Assembly: GCA_026770025.1 (NCBI GenBank)
Contig: JAMXDE010000006.1
Location: 1,550,001-1,614,000 of the forward strand
Length of the DNA: 64,000 nt
Reading direction: 5' to 3'
Source of the DNA: Craspedostauros australis
Lineage: Eukaryota > Bacillariophyta > Bacillariophyceae > Mastogloiales > Achnanthaceae
The notes below the pieces were generated by a model, which had not been told where the DNA came from, ran no database searches, and saw nothing but the letters and a program-made list of their open reading frames with translations. Every line of letters starts with the position of its first letter. Position 1 is the first letter of the stretch. Below, piece by piece: positions 44,198 to 52,548 of this stretch. A program made the translations under genes and the position numbers.

Positions 44198-46492
44198 ATG
44201 GCAAAGACGCCGACTCAGACGCAGGATCTGTACGCGCTGCTGAACGTCGACAAAGATGCGTCGGCAGAGCAGATCAAGAAGGCCTACAGGAGGCTCAGCC
44301 TCCATTTCCACACGGACAAGCTGCCTGCACAGCATCGCGATAGGTCTAATGACATGCAGGAGACCTTCCTCAGCCTGCAGTTGGCCCACGATGTGCTGCT
44401 GGACCCCGTGCTGAGGCTGGCATACGATGTTCATGGAATGGATTGCGTGGTGCTTCTCAAGCGAATACAGCAGCAGACGAACGAGCAGAGGACAAGGCAG
44501 ACGGCGGGATCTCCCGACAGGGATGGTGGTGGCGGTGGTTCCTCCTCCGGCGATCATGGGGATGGAGACGACGATGATGACGATGACGATGGCCAGGCAC
44601 GGGAGAGTCTGTACGAGCGGTTGGAACGCTCCATTGTCGCCAGCCCATCGCAGGCCCGGCAAGAGCTGGACAGATTCATGAAGCAGTACAACTACCAGCA
44701 GGGATTGGCCGACCAGAGCGACATCCAGCTTGCTGTCAACATGAACTTCCCGCCCGTGGTCGATCTGCAGGACATCTTTGTGCACGCCAGAGATTACCTC
44801 AACGTCATCACGCAGAACGCCAAGGGCGCGATCCATCCCGGCCTGTCGCCGGAAGAGAAGCAGTACGTCGTCGCGAAGATCCAGCAAGAGCAGGCGATTG
44901 TAGATTACCAGGTCAAGAGGATACGCGAGCTGCAAAAGGCTGAGATGGGCGTCACGTTGTCCTGCACGCCGCCACCACGGACCGTTGCCAACCCGGACGG
45001 CACCATAGCTCGCAAGCCAACTCAGTGGAGCATGAGCATGGGCGGCACGGCCAACGTGGTCTATCCCGACGTCGCCGTGCTGGCCAAGATGGCAGGCAAG
45101 GAAGCACCTAAGAAGCAGGTTCATCCCGCATCGGCATTCTGCACCGTCTTCTACCAGCCGGTACCCAACTCGCAAATCTACGCAACGGCCAACCTATCGA
45201 ACGAGAGGTCCCATCAAATCGTCATTGGCTCGGCACGAACCTTCTCCAACCAATCTGCATTCCGCTACTTCCTCACGCTCCTCTCCAAATCACCTCTGGA
45301 AACGCCGGTCATGATGAACTTCAAAACAGACAGGCACATCAATGACATCGGACTGGCCTCGGGCGGCGTCACGGTCGGTGGCAATGGGCAGATCCTGCAG
45401 TGGCAGGCCAAGTGGGCAGCGTCGTCACCCGGCGCCACCTCCAATCACCGCGCCTCCGCGAAGCTCCAGGTGGGCATGCTGCAAGGCAACAACATCACCC
45501 TCACCTACAATTGGCTCAACAACCTCTCGAAACCGTCGTGGATCGAGGAGTACATCACGCTGCCCAAAAGAGTGGAGCTCTCCACCATCCTTAGCGAGTA
45601 CCCCAAATTGGAAGGCCAGATCATCCACGAATTCAAATCAATGGCAAACTCACCGACGCTGGGATTTGGCTTGGAGCACGACATCTCCCTGGGGGTTTGG
45701 ACGTGGATATGGGAGTGGACGCATGCCGGATCCAGTTTCCGCATTCCCATCCCCGTCTTGCAAATCGGGTCCGTGCTGGATCCCATGACGTACTACATTC
45801 AAAAGATATATCTCGGGGTCTATTACATGCTCTTCCAGGCCATGATTGCGGACATATTGCACGAGGATGAGGATGCCAGCGGCGATGGCACTGACGACAA
45901 AAGCGATAAGCAGAATTCAACCGAAATACGCAAACATAATGCTCGCTCTGACAGTAATCTGGCAGACGACCTCAGCGGTCGTGGCAAGACGAAGGCAGAG
46001 GCAGAACGAGAGTTGAAGCTAATGCTGCCAGTTGCCGAAAAGAAGAAGCATCTGGAGCAGCAATCCAAGAACGGATTGATCATTTTGCAGGCAACCTATC
46101 AGGTAGGCGCATCGTCATCACCCTCATCATCGTCACTGTCGATGGATGCAACGACGCAGCTGCAATTCTGGGTTGTCCAACACAAGCTGCGCATGCCGGA
46201 TGTCCCCAAACGCCATTGGATGGGGTTCTACGATTTGTATCACGAAGAGGATGCGGCGCGGACGAAGTTCTCTTGGAAGCGGCTTTGGATGCAAACGGAG
46301 AAGCAGGTGAAGGACGTCGCCGCTTCTGAATCGCATCAACAAACAACCGGAGACATACATGCAAACCCCACGCTTACCATTCGATACAGACACGGCGATT
46401 CCATCCACGAAGTCTCATTCACGGAGACGGAGGTGGTGTCGTTGCCGAGCGAGAAGGCCAAGGTCCTTGGATCATCGAGTTATGTGATTTAG
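44198..46492 (+). CDS. DNAJC11-like J-domain protein (J domain + C-terminal DUF3395 region)
   Basis: Single exon, 764 residues, ATG at 44198. The DNAJC11 family is a mitochondrial outer-membrane-associated partner of the MICOS cristae-organising complex. The N-terminal J domain (residues about 10-80) reads DLYALLNVDKDASAEQIKKA and then LSLHFHTDKLP, so the HPD motif that stimulates Hsp70 ATPase is HTD (H38-T39-D40). A Gly/Ser/Asp-rich insert follows (about 105-135). The middle (about 180-540) is beta-rich, as in the family's barrel-like region. The C-terminal part (about 605-764) has the family block KKKHLEQQSKNGLIILQATY. It is longer than human DNAJC11 (559 residues), mainly through the two low-complexity inserts. 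The loss of the proline suggests reduced or absent Hsp70 stimulation (inference). Confidence 0.85.
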   Translation: MAKTPTQTQDLYALLNVDKDASAEQIKKAYRRLSLHFHTDKLPAQHRDRSNDMQETFLSLQLAHDVLLDPVLRLAYDVHGMDCVVLLKRIQQQTNEQRTRQTAGSPDRDGGGGGSSSGDHGDGDDDDDDDDGQARESLYERLERSIVASPSQARQELDRFMKQYNYQQGLADQSDIQLAVNMNFPPVVDLQDIFVHARDYLNVITQNAKGAIHPGLSPEEKQYVVAKIQQEQAIVDYQVKRIRELQKAEMGVTLSCTPPPRTVANPDGTIARKPTQWSMSMGGTANVVYPDVAVLAKMAGKEAPKKQVHPASAFCTVFYQPVPNSQIYATANLSNERSHQIVIGSARTFSNQSAFRYFLTLLSKSPLETPVMMNFKTDRHINDIGLASGGVTVGGNGQILQWQAKWAASSPGATSNHRASAKLQVGMLQGNNITLTYNWLNNLSKPSWIEEYITLPKRVELSTILSEYPKLEGQIIHEFKSMANSPTLGFGLEHDISLGVWTWIWEWTHAGSSFRIPIPVLQIGSVLDPMTYYIQKIYLGVYYMLFQAMIADILHEDEDASGDGTDDKSDKQNSTEIRKHNARSDSNLADDLSGRGKTKAEAERELKLMLPVAEKKKHLEQQSKNGLIILQATYQVGASSSPSSSSLSMDATTQLQFWVVQHKLRMPDVPKRHWMGFYDLYHEEDAARTKFSWKRLWMQTEKQVKDVAASESHQQTTGDIHANPTLTIRYRHGDSIHEVSFTETEVVSLPSEKAKVLGSSSYVI

Positions 46493-46668
46493 GAAATTGA
46501 CTTTCTACTAACGGAGTGGAGTAGAGTAGAGTATGTAGCTGTGTCGACGATAGAAACCGCGAGTCCCGCTAAGACGATGACGATGCTGGGTGCCGTTGCG
46601 CATAGTATGAATCTACTGATAGTTGACGCCGGAGACAGTCACAGCCAGCCGAATCCATTCGGAGTCCA

Positions 46669-46672
<4 letters not shown>

Positions 46673-46699
<27 letters not shown>
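46673..46699. repeat. CT microsatellite
   Basis: About thirteen CT units between the converging DNAJC11-like and prolyl hydroxylase genes, which end 286 bp apart. Confidence 0.93.
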
Positions 46700-46778
46700 A
46701 GAGTATTTCTAGAGTCTATCAACCCACCCTTCTAGCAGCATACCATAGCATACCAGACCACACTGTTCGAATTCAATG

Positions 46779-47903
46779 TTATATCTTGGCCAGAGCATCA
46801 TCGTTGAGTCCGAACGGTGGTGGCACCCTCGCTTTGTGACGCCAGATCCGCGCGATCCACTTCTCGTCGACAGCCGGACAGCCCTCGTGCTCCGTCCGCT
46901 CATCGAACTGGCCGCGTGCATCGGCAGGAAAGAAGAGCAAGGCATCTCCGCGCTTCGGTCGCACCGTGAGCATGGTCTCGCCAGGATCCGACACGCCCGG
47001 AACAGCCTGCAGCTTCCCAAATCGCGTCAAGCCACCTTCGCTGACATCATTCAAGTACACCAGCAAGGTCGCCAGCGTCTGTCCACCGCGGTTGACATCC
47101 TCCGTCTCCGCCGACCGATTTGCATCGAAATGTGGCGCCAGACTCTGGCCTGGCTCGTAACGGATGACCGTGGGCGCCTCGAACATGGAGGCCTCCAATC
47201 GATACAAATCGTCGTCGTTGCAGAAGAGCTTCGTTGATTGCTTCACAAAGACGGTCGTCCCGCTGTTGTCATCGTTGAGATCATCCAATGTCGTGGAGGT
47301 GCTCGTGCGCAGTTCTTGCAATCCATCGAGGCGCGATATGGTGAATGCTGCGATTCCGCAGGCCGTCAGGAGGAACAAGGCCACGTAGTTCTGCATGGCA
47401 TGAGCGACCAAGGCCGCGTTGGATACATCGGGAGTATCCTTGACTTGCCACCACGCGGACAGCAACGCCAACCAAGCGACGGGACCCTGGCCTGCCAATT
47501 CCACGAGATCCTTGAAGTCCTGTGTCCAACCCGCGTAGGCCACGGGAGAACGTTGCAGGGATTTGCCCTTGGCGCGGTCGATGATGTCGTCGCAGGATGC
47601 ATCGTCGAGGAAATCCTCGATGACGAAGACATCCGGATTAGAGTGCACTCGCTTGAGACCAGGAAAGTCCTCGTTGATGACCATACGAGGGCCGACGGCG
47701 TTGGTCGTCTGCTGTGCGTGCAGGGCCGAGGTGGTTGTCAGATGGTGACGCCCGAGTGCGATCAATGGAGAGGCGTGGCTGGCAGCTGTTCGGTGCGAGA
47801 TTGCCGTCGGCTCGAACGAATCCACCACGAACGCTGTTGCCGTCCACAGATCCAGGACGAGGATGGCGAGGCAACTGATCGCATGGAACGGAGGCACCTT
47901 CAT
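46779..47903 (-). CDS. Prolyl 4-hydroxylase-type 2-oxoglutarate/Fe(II) dioxygenase with a hydrophobic insertion
   Basis: Single exon, 374 residues from the ATG at 47903; earlier in-frame codons lack an ATG. The N-terminus is a signal peptide or anchor (FHAISCLAILVLDLWTATAF). Catalytic features: VIRYEPGQSLAPHFD with iron ligands H258 and D260, LVYLNDVSEGG, and TEHEGCPAVDEKWIARIW with H339 and the 2-oxoglutarate-binding K348. All expected residues are present. Between SLQRSPVAYAG (about 115-125) and LRTSTST (about 198-204), normally a short join, lies an insert of some 70 residues with two hydrophobic stretches (about 140-152 and 172-190). That could anchor the enzyme twice in a membrane. The substrate is probably a secreted protein or cell-wall proline (family knowledge). 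It shares an upstream region with phytochelatin synthase. Confidence 0.88.
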   Translation of the reverse strand: MKVPPFHAISCLAILVLDLWTATAFVVDSFEPTAISHRTAASHASPLIALGRHHLTTTSALHAQQTTNAVGPRMVINEDFPGLKRVHSNPDVFVIEDFLDDASCDDIIDRAKGKSLQRSPVAYAGWTQDFKDLVELAGQGPVAWLALLSAWWQVKDTPDVSNAALVAHAMQNYVALFLLTACGIAAFTISRLDGLQELRTSTSTTLDDLNDDNSGTTVFVKQSTKLFCNDDDLYRLEASMFEAPTVIRYEPGQSLAPHFDANRSAETEDVNRGGQTLATLLVYLNDVSEGGLTRFGKLQAVPGVSDPGETMLTVRPKRGDALLFFPADARGQFDERTEHEGCPAVDEKWIARIWRHKARVPPPFGLNDDALAKI

Positions 47904-48557
47904 CGTTCTACAAGCACTTGTGCCACACACTGCACGGATATGCACCCGCCCTTTCAATGCTTCTACTCGCACGTTTGACGTTGTCAGTTGTACTGCTCTG
48001 TCTCTCCCTACAACCTATTACTCTACTAATAGCTCGTTGACGATGATGACGCATCCATCTTTGATGCCTCCATGAACCGTTCCTGTACGAGCCACATCTT
48101 TCTCACAAGGCGGTCACTCGTCATCCATTGATGCGAAGTTGTTGTGGGTGATGTGATTCCGATGTCGAGGTGGAACGCGATCTTTGGTGTCAGCTCCATT
48201 GTTGACCCGACGAAGGACGGACACGCTATAGTGATCAAGATGTTTCGTTGCGCATGTTCGAAGTTCTTTTGCGTTCCGTGAAGTGCCCTCCTCCCCCACC
48301 GAATGTCAAACACGAGATTCTGGCACAGAACGGTGGTGGGAAATGCCAACGGCAGTCATGGCGGAGACATCCGGAGCAGCCAGAGCCTCCCTCAGCGCGC
48401 ATGGTTTGTGATGAGGTGCTGGTTGTTCCCATTCGCCGCGGAAGTGAAGGACTGCGCCACCCATTGGCATCATCAACATCAGCGGCATGCTCTTGAGTAG
48501 CTCGTACAACTCGGAAGACACATAAATTGAACCGGCAGTAGCAGAAACATCACTAAC
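47904..48557. promoter_or_regulatory. Divergent intergenic region, prolyl hydroxylase / phytochelatin synthase
   Basis: A 654-bp region between two genes transcribed away from each other. Both promoters should lie here. It also contains an unexplained minus-strand coding-like stretch, listed separately. Confidence 0.5.
48026..48349 (-). CDS. Unrecognised coding-like fragment
   Basis: A 107-codon minus-strand frame (FVGSTMELTPKIAFHLDIGI) ends in a stop at 48026 and has globular-protein composition, but no ATG at its start. A second frame just upstream (48563-48306, MLMMPMGGAVLHFRGEWEQ) also reads like protein, yet the two join only through a frame change without splice sites. They overlap the promoter and start of phytochelatin synthase. 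It could be a gene remnant or a chance ORF. No family recognised. Confidence 0.25.
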   Translation of the reverse strand: MAFPTTVLCQNLVFDIRWGRRALHGTQKNFEHAQRNILITIACPSFVGSTMELTPKIAFHLDIGITSPTTTSHQWMTSDRLVRKMWLVQERFMEASKMDASSSSTSY

Positions 48558-49757
48558 ATGCACGGGTATGGAACGGAGACAACGAGCCTTCTACCAAAGA
48601 CACAAAGCAGTGCCAGCCGTGGAGAACCGATGAGCGAGGCAACGGCCATGATGTCGATGTTGCTACCAACGAGACGCAAGCATGCAGGGCTCGCCTTTGG
48701 TCTGCTGTGCCTGTCTGCGGTTTGCATCGTGAACACGGGCCTTCAGCTGTTCCACGCCGTTCATCCCAAGCTCGCCAGCAGCAACGGCCACGAAGCTGGT
48801 TCTGTGCAAGATCGCGAGTACTGGGATGCTTCCATCGCCAAGTGGGAGATCGCGCTCGCCAATACCGCCGTGCAGCAACCGCGGACTCGTCTGTCTGCAC
48901 CTTCTGCTGGTGCATCGTCGAACCTGCTCGAGCAGGGGCAGCCGGCTGGAGTGCCTCCACCGCTCTACTTCAACAACACGCAAGCATTCGACCTCTTGGC
49001 CGCAAGCAATGCAGGTCCGTTCACCCTGTCCACCAACAGTCACTTTTATCATTACCAACGAGGGTGGGAGGCTCAGGTCACCCAGGCCTTCTGCGCCGTC
49101 GCAGCAAGCGCAGCCATCATGAATTCCTTGGAGGGGCATATCTCGCTGCCGGTCGCCCCGATCTACGCTCCGTTCCACTGGGCCACGCAGTTCGGCCTCA
49201 TGCTCAATCCGTGCGCCGTCTCCAAGCTTCGCTACGCCTGGGACGACGTGGAGGATCCAGTTCACGAACACTTGCCACATCTGCCATTCGGGTTGGGTCT
49301 GGAAATGGCCGAAACGCTCTTGCGATGCAACTTGGAGCCCTCGGGTTACACTGCGACGGCTCATCATGTGGATTCGACGTCCTCCGTGGCACATATCCGC
49401 CAAGCCTTCCTCGATGCGTTGCACTCTCCCACCAAGCGCGTCATGGTCAACTTCGATCACGGCCCGTTGCAGCAGATACGTCCCGGCGGCGGCCATTTCT
49501 CCCCCATCGCCGCCTACAACGCCGAGCGCGACGCCTTCCTCATCCTCGACGTCGCCAAGTACAAGTACCCGCCCGCTTGGATATCCACCCCGCAGTTGGT
49601 GCAAGCGTTGAACACGGTGGACAATTGCGGTCGCTTCACATATCCCGAGTTCCCCGTCACGTGGGATTACAACCAAATCGAGTACCTGCGAGAAGTGCTT
49701 GGGTGCGAGGTCAAGCATCGAGGATACATCATCGTGCAGCCAAAGACGCCAGTGTAA
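48558..49757 (+). CDS. Phytochelatin synthase-like protein, membrane-anchored
   Basis: Single exon, 399 residues, ATG at 48558. Phytochelatin synthases are papain-fold gamma-glutamylcysteine dipeptidyl transpeptidases that build metal-binding phytochelatins from glutathione. The N-terminal 40 residues are followed by a hydrophobic anchor (about 42-60, GLAFGLLCLSAVCIVNTG), so the enzyme is likely a type II membrane protein facing a lumen or vacuole. The catalytic triad is readable: C179 in TQAFCAVAASAAIMNSL, H313 in GGHFSPIAAYN and D331 in LILDVAKYKYPPAW. The Cys-rich C-terminal metal-sensing domain of plant enzymes is absent; the protein ends soon after the catalytic domain, as in bacterial homologues. 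Those short forms often act mainly as glutathione hydrolases, so either activity is possible. Confidence 0.9.
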   Translation: MHGYGTETTSLLPKTQSSASRGEPMSEATAMMSMLLPTRRKHAGLAFGLLCLSAVCIVNTGLQLFHAVHPKLASSNGHEAGSVQDREYWDASIAKWEIALANTAVQQPRTRLSAPSAGASSNLLEQGQPAGVPPPLYFNNTQAFDLLAASNAGPFTLSTNSHFYHYQRGWEAQVTQAFCAVAASAAIMNSLEGHISLPVAPIYAPFHWATQFGLMLNPCAVSKLRYAWDDVEDPVHEHLPHLPFGLGLEMAETLLRCNLEPSGYTATAHHVDSTSSVAHIRQAFLDALHSPTKRVMVNFDHGPLQQIRPGGGHFSPIAAYNAERDAFLILDVAKYKYPPAWISTPQLVQALNTVDNCGRFTYPEFPVTWDYNQIEYLREVLGCEVKHRGYIIVQPKTPV

Positions 49758-49954
49758 GATTTGACGCGTGCGATCCTCCATGCCGCAAAAAATGCTTGAC
49801 GATAACACGAGTTGCATAGTTTTGTGGGCGACGAGTCGTGTTAAAATAGACTAATCTAGAGCACACTCAAAATCTTCCGAATGGCTTCTCAAGATCCTGT
49901 TTGCATTGGGGAGAACCGAACGCTGACAACTGAGCCATCAGTGGCACAATGACT

Positions 49955-50139
49955 GCAACAACAACAACAGGGTATCTTGCCACTGAAACGAACGACGAAC
50001 CAGGGCAGCAACCACCATAAAAGCGTCCCCCGTGTACGCAACAACGACAACGACTGCGGGGCATCCTGTTGACACCGGAACGAACGACGAACCAGGCGGA
50101 AACACCATAAAACCACCATAAAAACACCCCAAGCGTAAG
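49955..50139. repeat. Two-unit imperfect tandem repeat, about 92-bp period
   Basis: The segment AACGAACGACGAACCAGG occurs at 49987-50004 and again at 50079-50096. Around it, CAACAACGACAAC-like and ACCACCATAAAA segments repeat in the same order. It lies between phytochelatin synthase and the next gene, ending about 165 bp upstream of that gene's ATG. Confidence 0.75.
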
Positions 50140-50305
50140 CAACAACTGAAGCAACCCTGACAATTGGGTATTGGCATCGTTCTGGAGCACTGCGATCCAA
50201 ACGCTGCTACAAGTACGACGAGTGTTACGTAACGTGAGGCCATTTTCGGTTCGTTCGAGTGTACAAGTCCGATTGTCTCGGTCTGAAGGTTCTGTGGTCG
50301 CGACG

Positions 50306-52162
50306 ATGATGAAGGCAAGCACAACCACGCTACGTGCAGTTGGCACGCTCAGCCGCTCACAGCGTTATGCCACTGGCCGCCTGGTGCCCAGCCGATGGAT
50401 CAAGACGCACAGTGTCGGGACTGCTTGTTGGGCGTCGAGCGCTGCTCATGGTTCGCCTTTTGCACCGCGCTGCAAACTTGATGCGCAGAAGAGGACACAG
50501 AGCGCCCCCTTCACCACACAGGCCGCACGTACTGACACAGTCGATGAGCCAAGCCTGGCTGCATATGACAAGCAGGCGGTGAGTATCGCCTTCAGAAGCG
50601 ACGACCCCAACAATGTGCAACGTCAGGGCAACGGCCATGGTCTGGCAACGTTCCACGCAGCATGGCTGTGGGTGAATGATCCAAGTTCCATCCTTCCCAC
50701 TTCGGGGCAGCGAACCAGAACTTTGGCGGGCTATTCCGCACATCGGTGGAGCATCCAAACTGCTGAAGTGTTTTGCGAATCTGACGAGACCTTCATCACA
50801 TACCGAGATGCCATCCCCACAAAGCCCCCGAAGGGCAGTCTGCATCCAATCGGTGGAGTGTATTCGACACCAACAGAAAAGGACCTGAACGGATCCTCCG
50901 ACCACTCCTCGGCAATTCCACCATCCTTGGTGTTGATGGTCCGATGGTATGATAGCGAGGAGAAGAGTACATCGGAGTCGTTCTACCACCTGGACTGGCT
51001 GAATCAGTTTCAGCATGATCCCAGCAGCATCAGTAACGCGACTTCATCCAATGTGGTCGCAGGAGCTATCGATACTCTACGAACAAGCGCGATAGCTGAG
51101 ACAACAGCCGACGGTCATCGCCAAGGAACATTCTGCGAGTGGGATTATGAGCAACTCATCGATCCAACCTGCAAGGGTGCAGATGGCGGGGACAAGTTCC
51201 GCGACGAAATGGTGGTGCAAGTGCTGGAAGCGATCCTCCGCGACGGGGCTGTGCTGCTGCACGGCGCCCCCGAGGGATACAGGGGCACAGCGTCATCCTC
51301 CGTGCCACACACAGTCGGCCAAGTGGGAAGGGCGCTGACGGAGGGCCACAAGCTGTCGCATGGTTCGCTGTACGGTGACCTCTTCCATGTCGAGGCGGTC
51401 GCCAACGCCAACAACATCGCCAGCACCGACCATCCCCTGCCACCGCATCAGGATTTGGTGTACTACGAATCCAAGCCGTTCCTGCAGGCGCTGCATGCCG
51501 TCCGCAATCGTGGCGTGGAAGGCGGGCAGTCCATCCTGGTGGATATCATGGCTGCAGCACAGTACTTGGCCACTGCTGATCCAGACGCTTTCGAGACGTT
51601 GTCGACATACCGGGCGACGTTCATCAAGCAGCGCGGCGGCGCCGAGATGACCAGGTTCGTTCCACACATCGAAACCGTCGAGCGGCTTGGCAAGGAACAA
51701 GACGGAGGCCGCCAGCCGCCGGAGGTTGTCGGTATCAACTGGGCACCGCCGTTTGAAGGCCCTCTGGTCAAGGTCCCAGAAGGCGACGATATTGAGAGAT
51801 ACTTGCGAGCTTACAAGGCCTTCGCCACCCTGTTGGATTCATCCCTCGAATGGGATGATGCTGATGCCAATGACGACCCGCGTCTCCAACAGTACCGAGA
51901 GTACGCTCGCCAACACACTTGGGAGCACACTCTGAAGGAAGGTGACATCCTCATCTTCAACAACGAGCGGATGCTCCATGGTCGGCGTGGATTCATGCTG
52001 CGAAACGAAGGCGAGGACGGTGACGATAGCTCATGCCGGCATCTCATAGGATGTTACACGAACGTCGACGAGACCGTCAGCAGATACCACACGTTGTGCA
52101 GATCGTTGCAACGCGTCCCAGCAGCCTATCCCAATGTAGGTAATGGGAGCTCTGCTCACTAG
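50306..52162 (+). CDS. Gamma-butyrobetaine / trimethyllysine dioxygenase-like protein (TauD/BBOX family), probably mitochondrial
   Basis: Single exon, 618 residues from the ATG at 50306 (the frame is open upstream without ATG). The family uses Fe(II), O2 and 2-oxoglutarate to hydroxylate gamma-butyrobetaine or trimethyllysine in carnitine synthesis. Order: an Arg/Ser-rich targeting-like N-terminus; the N-terminal family domain (FHAAWLWVNDPSSILPTSGQ); then the jelly-roll core with GSLYGDLFHVEAV, PHQDLVYYESKPF (iron ligands H and D near 381 and 383), EGGQSILVDIMAA and the distal RMLHGRRGF (H near 558, with the 2-oxoglutarate-binding Arg). The core is complete. It is longer than animal BBOX1 (387 residues) because of the N-terminus and polar inserts. 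Which of the two carnitine-pathway substrates it uses cannot be told from the sequence. Confidence 0.88.
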   Translation: MMKASTTTLRAVGTLSRSQRYATGRLVPSRWIKTHSVGTACWASSAAHGSPFAPRCKLDAQKRTQSAPFTTQAARTDTVDEPSLAAYDKQAVSIAFRSDDPNNVQRQGNGHGLATFHAAWLWVNDPSSILPTSGQRTRTLAGYSAHRWSIQTAEVFCESDETFITYRDAIPTKPPKGSLHPIGGVYSTPTEKDLNGSSDHSSAIPPSLVLMVRWYDSEEKSTSESFYHLDWLNQFQHDPSSISNATSSNVVAGAIDTLRTSAIAETTADGHRQGTFCEWDYEQLIDPTCKGADGGDKFRDEMVVQVLEAILRDGAVLLHGAPEGYRGTASSSVPHTVGQVGRALTEGHKLSHGSLYGDLFHVEAVANANNIASTDHPLPPHQDLVYYESKPFLQALHAVRNRGVEGGQSILVDIMAAAQYLATADPDAFETLSTYRATFIKQRGGAEMTRFVPHIETVERLGKEQDGGRQPPEVVGINWAPPFEGPLVKVPEGDDIERYLRAYKAFATLLDSSLEWDDADANDDPRLQQYREYARQHTWEHTLKEGDILIFNNERMLHGRRGFMLRNEGEDGDDSSCRHLIGCYTNVDETVSRYHTLCRSLQRVPAAYPNVGNGSSAH

Positions 52163-52548
52163 AGCGAGCGAGAGAGAGACGCTCGACTCTTGCGCCAGGA
52201 AGATGCGTGGCTGAACACAGCCAGCTCCGACGCGTGTCATACGACTACATACTCGTAGGTACACGATAACATAGGGTACCTGCAAAGATTACTCTATGCA
52301 AAGTTGGTTATTCTAGTTTGCGACTGACGAGTACGTACGTAGGTGCACACTCTGATTTGATGAGTTTGGATTGAGGTCTCTTCGCAACACACGCATCATC
52401 AAAGGGTATCGCCCGTTTCGCCTCCAGTCTTCCTACGGTGACGTGAACAGTGTTCAAGGAACATAGCTGTCTCGCAAAGCATATAGCAGCAGGGGAACAG
52501 AGTACCATGCTCTACTCGTATCATATGGGACTCTATGACGGTTACCTC
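52163..52548. other. Spacer between converging genes
   Basis: 386 bp between the dioxygenase stop and the stop of the RanBP2-finger gene. It contains both 3' flanks. No further feature is seen. Confidence 0.6.

Noticed and set aside
48663-49817. 384-codon minus-strand frame opposite phytochelatin synthase
   Set aside because: Antisense shadow of a gene whose catalytic residues are fully conserved.
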